DNA of 64,000 nt from an uncultured Collinsella sp. (GTDB taxonomy: Bacteria; Actinomycetota; Coriobacteriia; Coriobacteriales; Coriobacteriaceae): the NCBI GenBank assembly GCA_959601045.1, contig CAUGNZ010000008.1, positions 1 through 64,000 on the forward strand, in the 5' to 3' direction. How positions within the stretch are numbered: the first letter of the stretch is position 1; every line of letters starts with the position of its first letter. Below are positions 1 through 7,406 of this stretch, piece by piece. Both the position numbers and the translations under genes were made by a program. A model generated the notes under the pieces. That model did no database searches. It worked only from the letters and a program-made list of their open reading frames with translations, and was not told the origin of the DNA.

Positions 1-10
1 TGCGCAAGAC

Positions 11-36
11 GGAAAGCACATTAAGTGCTTTCCTTT
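11..36 (+). terminator. Intrinsic terminator of a gene left of the window
   Basis: A 9-bp perfect stem (GGAAAGCAC / GTGCTTTCC) with a 5-nt loop is followed by TTT. It most likely ends a plus-strand gene upstream of the window. Confidence 0.5.
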
Positions 37-158
37 GCGTGCGGAACTCGCGACAGACTTAACTGCCGACCGCCCGCATAGCTCATCGCGGGTTGGCTTT
101 GCCGCCGCCCGCGCACAGAAACAAATAACTGAAAAAATAAGCTGAAAGGTTAACTCAA

Positions 159-800
159 ATGAAGATCGCTCTGATCAACGAGAATTCTCAGAACTCCAAG
201 AACCCCATGATCGAGGCTGCCCTTAAGAAGGTTGTCGAGCCCATGGGCCACACTGTCTTTAACTATGGCATGTATGCCGACGCCGACTCCAAGCCCCTCA
301 CCTACGTGCAGAACGGCATTCTTGCCGCCGTGCTGCTCAACTCCGGCGCTGCCGACTACGTCGTGACCGGTTGCGGCACCGGCGAGGGCGCCATGCTCGC
401 CTGCAACTCCTTCCCCGGCGTGCTGTGCGGCCATGTTGCCGACCCGCTGGATGCCTACACCTTTGCCCAGGTCAACGATGGCAATGCCGTCGCCATGCCC
501 TTCGCCCTCAAGAACGGCTGGGGCCAGGAGCTCAACCTCGAGTACACCTTCGAGAAGCTCTTTGGCTTTGGCTCGGGCAACGGCTACCCCGCCGAGCGCG
601 TTGAGCCCGAGCAGCGCAACAAGAAGATCCTCGACGGCGTGCGCGCTGTGACCATGCGTCCGCTCGTCGACGTCCTGGGCGAGATCGATCAGGATCTGGT
701 GAAGGGCGCCCTCGCTGGTGAGCACTTCCAGGAGTACTTCTTTGCCAACGCCACCGACGAGGCCATCATCGCCAAGGTCAAGGAGATCTTGGGCCTGTAA
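159..800 (+). CDS. RpiB/LacA/LacB-family sugar isomerase, probable DhuI (4-deoxy-5-hexosulose-uronate isomerase)
   Basis: This 213-residue protein has the RpiB/LacAB fold signature near its N-terminus, including the GCGTGEGA active-site loop (about residues 71-78) with its cysteine. True RpiB is usually about 150 residues, so this is the long subgroup. Streptococcal and lactobacillar DhuI enzymes of this subgroup isomerise the unsaturated uronate released by lyases and unsaturated-glycan hydrolases (established knowledge). The gene faces a pectin/galacturonate locus that contains a GH105 hydrolase, which makes exactly that product, so I infer the DhuI role rather than ribose-5-phosphate isomerisation. 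AAAGG lies 9 nt before the ATG. It is the only plus-strand gene of the locus and has its own terminator. A generic RpiB role cannot be excluded. Confidence 0.8.
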   Translation: MKIALINENSQNSKNPMIEAALKKVVEPMGHTVFNYGMYADADSKPLTYVQNGILAAVLLNSGAADYVVTGCGTGEGAMLACNSFPGVLCGHVADPLDAYTFAQVNDGNAVAMPFALKNGWGQELNLEYTFEKLFGFGSGNGYPAERVEPEQRNKKILDGVRAVTMRPLVDVLGEIDQDLVKGALAGEHFQEYFFANATDEAIIAKVKEILGL

Positions 801-842
801 TAAAGCCCACGGGGCGCACCGACCCCCAACAAACCGCCAGAC

Positions 843-882
843 AAAAGGCGCCGCGACGATCCATGTGTCGCGGCGCCTTTTT
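843..882. terminator. Bidirectional intrinsic terminator
   Basis: A strong stem (GGCGCCGCGAC / GTCGCGGCGCC) has AAAA on one side and TTTTT on the other. It separates the plus-strand isomerase gene from the convergent flavoenzyme gene ending at 939 and can serve both. Confidence 0.8.
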
Positions 883-938
883 AGATTGGCTATCGCTTGA
901 GTCACCGCAAGGCGGCCGCTCCCCTATTTGCCAAGAGC

Positions 939-2888
939 CTACAGCTCGCAGGCGACCTTGTAGCCGTCGCCGATGGCGTCGCGGATGTTGCCGCACTTCT
1001 GGGCATCGCCCAGCACGTGGGTGACAACGCCGGCAGCGGCAAGGTCATCGGCCAGCTTGGTGTTGGGGCGGTAGCCCATGGCAAGCACCAGCGTATCGGC
1101 ATCGGCGATGGTGTGGATCTCGCCATCCTTCTCGTAGCTGATAGTGTCCTCGGTAATCTCGGTCACTTTGGCCTCGGTCAGCACGTGAACGCCCTTGGAA
1201 AGCATACGCGTGATGAGCACCGCGCGGCCGGCGCCGCCCTCGTTGGCGGCGAGCGTCTTGGTCATCTCGATGACGGTGACATCGCGGTTGGCCGGCGACA
1301 GGTCGTTGACCAACGGGGCCAGGTAATCGGCCGTCTCGCAGCCGACGGTGCCGCCGCCCACGATGACGATCTTCTTGCCCGGGAAAGCCTTGCCACCCAG
1401 CAGGTCGTCGGCCGTCATGACCTGCTTAAAGCCCTGCATGAAGGCCGGAGCGATGGGCTCGGCGCCATAAGCCAGGACAACCTCGTAACCTGCGTAGTCG
1501 CGCTGGATGTCCTCGGCGGTCAGCTCGGTACCAAAGACGCATGTGACGCCGGCCTCGGCCAGGCGACGGTACTGATACTTGATCACGCGCGTGAGCTCCT
1601 GCTTTGCCGGCGGAACGGCCGCGATGCGCATCTCGCCGCCCGGCTCGTCCTGCTTATCCACGAGCACCACGTTGTGGCCGCGCTTGGCGGCAATGTAGGC
1701 TGCCTCCATGCCCGCAGGACCGGCGCCCACAACCAGTACGTTCTTGGCCTCGGCGGCAGGCTCGTAGCCGGCCTCATCGCGCTCCACGTCCGGGTTGACG
1801 GTGCAGGAGATGCGCTTGCCAAACATAATGCCGTTCAGGCAGCGCAGACAGCCAATGCAGGGGCGGATGTCGTCGGCGTTGCCGGCAGCGGCTTTGTTGC
1901 AGAACTCGGCATCACACAGATTGGCGCGACCCATCATGCAGATATCGGCAGCACCGTCCTCAATCAGCTCCTCGGCGATCCAAGCCTCGTTGATGCGGCC
2001 GACGGTGGCGACAGGAATGTTGACATGTTTTTTGATCTCGCGCGAGCAGGCGGCGTGCGAGGCCTGCTGGGTACCGGCGGCGGGAATCGCGGAGCCGCGC
2101 TTGATGGTGGTACCACCCGACACATGAATCATGTCGACACCGGCCTTCTCCAGGCGACGCGAGACGTAGATCATGTCGTTGAGGGTCAGGCCGCCATCGG
2201 TGTACTCGTCGCCCGAGATACGGACGTCGATGATAAAGTCCTTGCCGCAGCGCTCGCGAATCTCGGCGATGACCTCGAGCAGGAAGCGCATGCGGGCGTC
2301 GAGCGAGCCACCGTACTCGTCGGTGCGCTTGTTATAGAGCGGGGTCAAAAAGCCGCCGAGCATGCCGTGGGCGTGTGCCGCATGGACCTCGACGCCGTCG
2401 ACACCGGCCTTCTGCATGCGCACAGCAGCGTCACCAAACTGATGCGTGAGCTCGTGGATCTCATCGACCGTGATGGGGCGCGGCGCCTCGCGGGCATAGG
2501 ACGGGCCCACAAAGGACGGAGCGATCAGGCGCGGCGTGCCCGGAATGTTAAAGGCCATGTAGGCGGGGTGGAAGAGCTGCGGCATGATCTTGCAGCCATA
2601 CTCGTGGACGGCCGCGGCGAGCTTTTCCCAGCCAGGGATAAACGTGTCGTCGTAGCAGCACATGTCACCCGGTAGATAGGTATAGGTGGGCTCGACCGTC
2701 ACGACCTCGGTGATGATGAGGCCCACGCCGCCCTTGGCACGGGCACGGTAATGATCGACCAAGTCGTCGGTCACATAGCCATGATCGGCCAGGTTCGTGG
2801 ACACCGGCGGCATAAAGACGCGGTTCTTGACCTCGGTCGTACCGACCTTGATCGGGCTAAAGAGCATCGGGTAGGCGGAAGACTCCAT
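939..2888 (-). CDS. NADH:flavin oxidoreductase, old yellow enzyme / 2,4-dienoyl-CoA reductase type, with Fe-S and FAD domains
   Basis: A 649-residue three-part flavoenzyme. Residues 1-350 are an OYE-type FMN TIM barrel, with HAAHAHGML in the active-site strand and EYGGS after it. A Cys cluster (CIGCLRC, then a further Cys) fits a [4Fe-4S] site. Residues 385-649 are a FAD/NAD(P) domain with two dinucleotide motifs (VVGAGPAG and VGGGTVG). Such proteins reduce enoate or related double bonds with NAD(P)H; the substrate here is unknown. AAGGAA precedes the ATG. It is the last minus-strand gene of the pectin locus, but a long hairpin separates it from the preceding gene, so it may have its own promoter. 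Involvement in uronate breakdown is inferred only from position. Confidence 0.85.
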   Translation of the reverse strand: MESSAYPMLFSPIKVGTTEVKNRVFMPPVSTNLADHGYVTDDLVDHYRARAKGGVGLIITEVVTVEPTYTYLPGDMCCYDDTFIPGWEKLAAAVHEYGCKIMPQLFHPAYMAFNIPGTPRLIAPSFVGPSYAREAPRPITVDEIHELTHQFGDAAVRMQKAGVDGVEVHAAHAHGMLGGFLTPLYNKRTDEYGGSLDARMRFLLEVIAEIRERCGKDFIIDVRISGDEYTDGGLTLNDMIYVSRRLEKAGVDMIHVSGGTTIKRGSAIPAAGTQQASHAACSREIKKHVNIPVATVGRINEAWIAEELIEDGAADICMMGRANLCDAEFCNKAAAGNADDIRPCIGCLRCLNGIMFGKRISCTVNPDVERDEAGYEPAAEAKNVLVVGAGPAGMEAAYIAAKRGHNVVLVDKQDEPGGEMRIAAVPPAKQELTRVIKYQYRRLAEAGVTCVFGTELTAEDIQRDYAGYEVVLAYGAEPIAPAFMQGFKQVMTADDLLGGKAFPGKKIVIVGGGTVGCETADYLAPLVNDLSPANRDVTVIEMTKTLAANEGGAGRAVLITRMLSKGVHVLTEAKVTEITEDTISYEKDGEIHTIADADTLVLAMGYRPNTKLADDLAAAGVVTHVLGDAQKCGNIRDAIGDGYKVACEL

Positions 2889-3003
2889 ACAGGGTTCCTT
2901 TCGTTTGAGCCGCTCGGCGGCAGTTGCTAACGTACTTATCGTATCATCAACTGCGCTGTACCCGACCGTACACGCTCCCCCGGCTTTTACTCAGCCCACA
3001 AAA

Positions 3004-3070
3004 AGTTGCGGTGGAATACGGAGTAGATAAGGCCTTTGACAGCCAAAACAGTCCGTATTCCACCGCAACT
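3004..3070. repeat. Long perfect hairpin (19-bp arms) downstream of the GltD-like gene
   Basis: Positions 3004-3022 and 3052-3070 are perfect reverse complements around a 29-nt loop. The hairpin begins 16 nt after the stop codon of the minus-strand gene ending at 3086. It has no T-run, so a simple intrinsic terminator is not the obvious reading; 3'-end protection or partial termination is possible. Confidence 0.7.
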
Positions 3071-3085
3071 GATGGGCGGGGTGGG

Positions 3086-4303
3086 TTAGAGGCCCAGATA
3101 GCTGGTCATGCCTTCGACGGCGAGCTTGGCGCCGGCTACGGCATGGACCACGGTGAGCGGGCCGTTGACCACGTCGCCGGCGGCAAAGACGCCAGGCACG
3201 GTGGTCATGCCGCACTCATCGACCGAAAGAAGACCGCGATGGTCGGTCTCCAGACCGCCCGTCGTAAGCACCAGTTTGTCCTTGGGCACCTGCGAGGCCG
3301 CAATCACAACCGTGTCGGCGGGCACATGGTCAAGTTCTTCCTCGTAGCCCACCACGTTGTCGTCCTCGTCAAAGATAGCCGTCTCGAAAACCGGACCGTT
3401 ATCGTCGATGGCGCAAATCGCCTTGCCGCGCACGATCTCGGCACCGTCAAGCTCGGTCAGCTCCACCTCGTCATCGATGGCCGAGATATGGCGCGATCGG
3501 GCATACACGGTAACCTTGCGAGCGCCCGAGCGCAGAGCCGTGCGGGCAACATCCATGGCCACGTTGCCGGCGCCGATAACCGCCACGTTCTGACCGATCG
3601 CCACGCTCGTGGGATCGACCAGGTAATCGATACCAAACAGTACGTTACCACGCGACTCGCCGGGAATACCCAGCTTGCGGGCGCGCCAGGTACCGGTACC
3701 GACAAAGACCGCATCGTAGCCGTCGCGCAACAGGTCGTCGATATGCAGCGCGCCGCCAATGGTGGTCGAGGGACGGACGCGTACGCCAAGCGAGCACATC
3801 ACGTGACGGTACTTTTGCACGAGAGCACGGGGCAGGCGAAACTCGGGGATGCCGTACTCCAGCACGCCGCCGATCTCGGGGCGTTGCTCAAACACCGTGA
3901 CGGCACAGCCCAGCTGGGCCATCTTAATGGCCACGGTAATGCCGGCAGGACCGGAACCGACCACGGCAACCTGCTTGCCGCACGACGGCGCGGGCTTCCA
4001 CTCCTTACGGTCCAAATATGCCGTCGAGATATAGTTCTCGATACTCGAAAAATGCACCGGTGCGCCCTTGCGGCCCTGAATGCACGCGCCCTCGCACTGG
4101 CCCGAATGGTTGCAGATCATGGAGCAGACCGCGCTCATGGGGTTGTTCTGGAACAGCAGCTCACCTGCCTCTTCCAGACGACGCTGCTTGAACAAGTCAA
4201 TGACCTGCGGAATAGGCGTCTGCACCGGGCAGCCTTTAAGCTGGCAGAACGCCCTTTTGCAACCTAGGCAACGATTCGCCTCTTCGACAATGTGGATAGC
4301 CAC
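3086..4303 (-). CDS. GltD-like FAD/NAD(P) oxidoreductase with N-terminal Fe-S domain
   Basis: About 405 residues, like the small subunit of glutamate synthase. The N-terminus has two Cys clusters (CLGCKRAFC...C and CSMIC...C...C) typical of the Fer4_20 double [4Fe-4S] domain. An FAD motif (VVGSGPAG, about residue 105) and an NADPH motif (VIGAGNVAMD) follow. No large GltB subunit is nearby, so it probably passes electrons to another enzyme; the adjacent OYE-like flavoenzyme is a candidate partner (inference). I place the start at a GTG (4303) because AGGGGAG sits 4 nt upstream; the in-frame TTG at 4330 has no ribosome-binding site. Confidence 0.82.
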   Translation of the reverse strand: MAIHIVEEANRCLGCKRAFCQLKGCPVQTPIPQVIDLFKQRRLEEAGELLFQNNPMSAVCSMICNHSGQCEGACIQGRKGAPVHFSSIENYISTAYLDRKEWKPAPSCGKQVAVVGSGPAGITVAIKMAQLGCAVTVFEQRPEIGGVLEYGIPEFRLPRALVQKYRHVMCSLGVRVRPSTTIGGALHIDDLLRDGYDAVFVGTGTWRARKLGIPGESRGNVLFGIDYLVDPTSVAIGQNVAVIGAGNVAMDVARTALRSGARKVTVYARSRHISAIDDEVELTELDGAEIVRGKAICAIDDNGPVFETAIFDEDDNVVGYEEELDHVPADTVVIAASQVPKDKLVLTTGGLETDHRGLLSVDECGMTTVPGVFAAGDVVNGPLTVVHAVAGAKLAVEGMTSYLGL

Positions 4304-4406
4304 GCAACTCCCCTTTTTGATGTAATCCAATGAGGCGACGATAAAAACCCTTCACCGCCGCCCCCAGTCAAGCAAACTCAATATGCCGCCACGGCAAAAG
4401 CCAATG

Positions 4407-5324
4407 CTATATCTCGCGATGCGGAGCCCCGCAGCGAGCGGACATGCGCTCGAGTGTCGCCAGGCAGCTAGCCGCCGTCGCCGGCACGCTGTTCTCGACC
4501 ACGCAAGGAATCCCCGAACAGGCGGCAGCCGCCCAGGCCACCACGGGCTCAAAGTCATAGCGGCCCGTCTCGCCCACGCCGTAGCACACCAGGCGAGAAC
4601 CCGTACCGTCGCACCAGCCGGCTTCGTCCTCGTTGTCTACGATCTCGTAGTCCTTGGCATGCAGCACGCGAATCTTGCTGCCGCACAAATGCAGCATGCG
4701 CGACACCTGCTCGGAAGCCTCACCGACGATCGTGGGATGCAGCAGCGACACCGGGTCGTAGATCACGCCGAGTGCGGTGCTCGAAACGCGCTCCAGAACC
4801 TCGCGGCAGCGCTCGGGCGTATTGACGATCTCGTTCCAGCCGGGCTCGACCAGAAGCTCGCCGCCCTCCTTTTCGGCCATCGAGCACACGCGTGCGAGCC
4901 CTTTGCAAAACGCATCGAGCGCAGCGGCCGAAAAACGGTCGTCGGCCATCTTGTTCTGCGCGTTGGGGCGCCCCGTCTCGGTCCCCACCGGACAGCCCCC
5001 AAGCCAGCGCGCGAACCTCAGGCACGCCTCATACTCGGCATAGGTATCGACCAGCTGATTCTGATCGGGCGTGGCCAGGTTTTTGTAGCAGCCGAGCACC
5101 GCCACCTGCACGCCGCTAGCGTCGAGCACCTCGCGCAGATGGTCGGCGAGTTCGCGCGTAAGGCCGGAACGGTTAATGCCAAAGGACTTGTAGAGCACTT
5201 TGCTCGGCAGCTGAATGCACGAGAAACCCAGTTTGCCCGCCATGCGAATGCGCTCCTCGACCGTGCCCTCGGGCAGGTCGTGCAGGCGCACACCGACGCT
5301 CAGCGCGCCTTTCGACTGCGCCAT
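4407..5324 (-). CDS. Sugar phosphate isomerase/epimerase-like TIM-barrel protein
   Basis: A 305-residue protein of the xylose isomerase-like/AP-endonuclease-2 TIM-barrel superfamily. Metal-ligand-type residues can be seen: a Glu in LLVEPGWNE, an Asp in GVIYDPVSLLH, HAKD and the C-terminal VVENS. The substrate cannot be read from sequence. Start at 5324: an ideal AAGGAGGT lies just upstream, inside the tail of the GH105 gene, whose stop is only 2 nt away, so the two are translationally coupled. This coupling suggests a task on a sugar or uronate released by the GH105 enzyme (inference). Confidence 0.78.
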   Translation of the reverse strand: MAQSKGALSVGVRLHDLPEGTVEERIRMAGKLGFSCIQLPSKVLYKSFGINRSGLTRELADHLREVLDASGVQVAVLGCYKNLATPDQNQLVDTYAEYEACLRFARWLGGCPVGTETGRPNAQNKMADDRFSAAALDAFCKGLARVCSMAEKEGGELLVEPGWNEIVNTPERCREVLERVSSTALGVIYDPVSLLHPTIVGEASEQVSRMLHLCGSKIRVLHAKDYEIVDNEDEAGWCDGTGSRLVCYGVGETGRYDFEPVVAWAAAACSGIPCVVENSVPATAASCLATLERMSARCGAPHREI

Positions 5325-5326
5325 GC

Positions 5327-6562
5327 CTAGACCTCCTTGCACGCATTGATGCCCGGGGTGTATCCGCCAAACGGGTCGTCGATGGAGCACACGCCCGAAG
5401 GGGCAAGCGGATCGCGCTTACCGGCAAGCTTGTCATGATGCATGGTCTCGATATAGGCAAGCACCAGCGGCGCCACGCCCTTCGCGTCGTTTTTGACAAC
5501 GGGCTCGCTCATGTAGTAGCCAAACGTGCCCTCGCGGTGCGCGGTGTTGCCAAGACCCGCCACCAGGCAGATGTTGTCGAGCGCCAGCTGTCCGTCGCGC
5601 TCGGACAGGCACGTGTCGCAGATGCCGTCAAACGCACGGCGGCCGTACTGGTAGTAGCGCTCGCCCAGCACGCCCAGGCGCACGCCCTTCATGATGGCGT
5701 TGGCAAAGATGGCGCTGCCCGACTCCTCCAGATAGTTGGGGGCGATATTGGGCAGGTTGATGACCTGGTGCCACATGCCGGTCTTCTCGTCCTGATACGG
5801 CAGCATGGCGTCGATCAGGTCGTGGAACATCTTGCGGATCTCGTCCTTCTCGGCCGACATCGAGGGCGGCATGAGCTCCCAGGTATCGATGAGCGCCATG
5901 GCAAACCAGCCCTCGGCGCGCAGCCAGAAGTTGGCCGAAAGACCGGTGACGGGATCGCACCAGAACTGCTTGCGGCTCGCGTCGTAGGCGTGATAGTACA
6001 GACCGTTGAGGGGGTTGCGCATCAGGTCATGCACGACCTGGAACATATGGAAGCTATCCGAGCAGGCACGGCGGTTGTGGAAGCTCAGCTCGTACTGCAT
6101 GTAGAACGGCTGCGCCATGTACATGCCGTCGAGCCAGATCTGGTTGGGGTAGACGGCCTTGTGCCAAAACACACCCTCTTTGGTACGCGGCTGGGTTTCG
6201 AGCTGACGATAGATGGTATCCATGGCGGCACGGTACTTGGGCTTGCCTACCAGGTCATAGAGTTTGTAGAGGGTCTTGCCTGCATTGACGTTATCGAGGT
6301 TGTACTCCTGGGGATTGTAATGCTTGATGGTGCCATCGTCCTGGACAAAGAAATCGATGTAGTCATCGGCAAAAGTCAGGTAGCGCTGCTCGCCGGTGAT
6401 CTCGTACAGCTCGATGAGTGCCTTGATCATGCAGCCGTCAATGTAATTCCAGGTGTTCTCCTTGCCGGCGCGAAGCTTTTCGATATTCCAGGCCGGCGCC
6501 TGAGGCGTAGAGGTCTCGATCAACTGCTCGATATAACGGTCCAGAATCTGATTGCAACCCAT
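5327..6562 (-). CDS. GH105 unsaturated rhamnogalacturonyl/uronyl hydrolase (YteR/RhiN type)
   Basis: A 411-residue protein with the alpha/alpha-barrel pattern of family GH105: WNYIDGCMIKALIELYEITG near the start, WLDGMYMAQPFY (about residues 145-156) with the catalytic-type Asp, and AEGWFAMAL later. GH105 enzymes hydrate the 4,5-double bond of unsaturated galacturonyl ends and release 4-deoxy-5-keto-uronate (family knowledge). No signal peptide is visible, so it should act in the cytoplasm on imported oligosaccharides. GAGGGG precedes the ATG. Two LacI-type operators lie directly upstream, so it is probably the first gene of a regulated operon with the TIM-barrel gene. Confidence 0.9.
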   Translation of the reverse strand: MGCNQILDRYIEQLIETSTPQAPAWNIEKLRAGKENTWNYIDGCMIKALIELYEITGEQRYLTFADDYIDFFVQDDGTIKHYNPQEYNLDNVNAGKTLYKLYDLVGKPKYRAAMDTIYRQLETQPRTKEGVFWHKAVYPNQIWLDGMYMAQPFYMQYELSFHNRRACSDSFHMFQVVHDLMRNPLNGLYYHAYDASRKQFWCDPVTGLSANFWLRAEGWFAMALIDTWELMPPSMSAEKDEIRKMFHDLIDAMLPYQDEKTGMWHQVINLPNIAPNYLEESGSAIFANAIMKGVRLGVLGERYYQYGRRAFDGICDTCLSERDGQLALDNICLVAGLGNTAHREGTFGYYMSEPVVKNDAKGVAPLVLAYIETMHHDKLAGKRDPLAPSGVCSIDDPFGGYTPGINACKEV

Positions 6563-6588
6563 TGCTGTCCCCTCTGACGTTATTGATG

Positions 6589-6655
6589 GGTGAACGTTTC
6601 CCCTAGTGTAACGCGAACGGGGATTATAGGGTGAACGTTAACCCTATAATCCCCG
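6589..6655 (-). promoter_or_regulatory. GH105 promoter with two LacI-family operators
   Basis: Two operator copies, centred at about 6595.5 and 6636.5 (41 bp apart), share GGTGAACGTT. On the minus strand a -35-like TTCACC inside the upstream operator is followed after about 19 nt by TACACT as a possible -10, and the second operator lies just beyond it. The upstream operator is embedded in a larger perfect inverted repeat (6618-6632 and 6641-6655, 15-bp arms). Same motif as at 13.1 and 18.0 kb. Confidence 0.75.
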
Positions 6656-6669
6656 TGAACGGCAAACTT

Positions 6670-7338
6670 TTAACGGCAAACGGCGGTGAGGCCCGCAGCG
6701 ATGCGATGCGCCAGGCGCTCATAGCCGGCAGGGCTGTAATGCAGACCGTCCGGCATGTAGAGCTCGCGGTGCTCCGGCAAAAACGGGCTGATGCCGCTTT
6801 GCGCATACAGGTCGATCACCGGCACCGAGTAGCGATCGCAGACCTCCAGCATCGCGCGCACATAGGCGTCTTGCGTCAGGCCCAGATGGTTGGCCTCGTT
6901 GCTTGCCGGAATATCCTTCTCGTGTTTGCCGCTCGTCTTGCACGGCGTCATAAACATCAGCTTTGCCTGAGGCGAGCGCGCCGTGATGGTGCGGATCAGG
7001 TAGTCGAGCGCACCGTAGAACTCGTGCACGTCCGTGCTGCCCAGCTCTCCCAGCGGCACGTTACGGCTAAAGTCGTTAACGCCGCCAAAGACGATGCAGA
7101 TATCTGCCGTGTGATCGATGCCGTCCAAGCGCTCAACAAACGAATCGCTACGGTCGGCCTTGACGGCAATACGCGAACCCTTAATACCAAAGTTCTCGAT
7201 CGTAGCGCCGCCCAGCAGCGCACCCAGGTGCGAGGTCCAAGAGATGTCGTTGCCTCCCCCGCCGCATCCGTTATCGCCCCAGGTGGTCGAATCGCCAAAG
7301 CAGCAGACGGTCGATTCGCTCAAGTTTTTCGTTTCCAT
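6670..7338 (-). CDS. SGNH/GDSL-family hydrolase, probable pectin or rhamnogalacturonan acetylesterase
   Basis: A 222-residue esterase with SGNH blocks in order: GDSTTWG (block I Ser), the GGVND Asn block, and a C-terminal DGLHYSPAGY carrying the Asp-His pair. Start at 7338: GAGGAG sits 6 nt upstream, whereas the longer frame from 7389 has no such site. There is no signal peptide. Family members remove acetyl groups from carbohydrates, and its place between a pectin methylesterase and a GH105 gene suggests deacetylation of oligogalacturonides or rhamnogalacturonan fragments (inference). Confidence 0.85.
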   Translation of the reverse strand: METKNLSESTVCCFGDSTTWGDNGCGGGGNDISWTSHLGALLGGATIENFGIKGSRIAVKADRSDSFVERLDGIDHTADICIVFGGVNDFSRNVPLGELGSTDVHEFYGALDYLIRTITARSPQAKLMFMTPCKTSGKHEKDIPASNEANHLGLTQDAYVRAMLEVCDRYSVPVIDLYAQSGISPFLPEHRELYMPDGLHYSPAGYERLAHRIAAGLTAVCR

Positions 7339-7406
7339 ATTCTTCTCCTCACCCGCACACCGGCGGTCATACAGGTACATACCGTTCATTCACAACATCC
7401 GAGGGG

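Noticed and set aside
897..2675. 592-residue plus-strand frame
   Set aside because: Antisense shadow of the OYE-type gene. GC-rich codon bias keeps the opposite frame open; no domain or ribosome-binding site.
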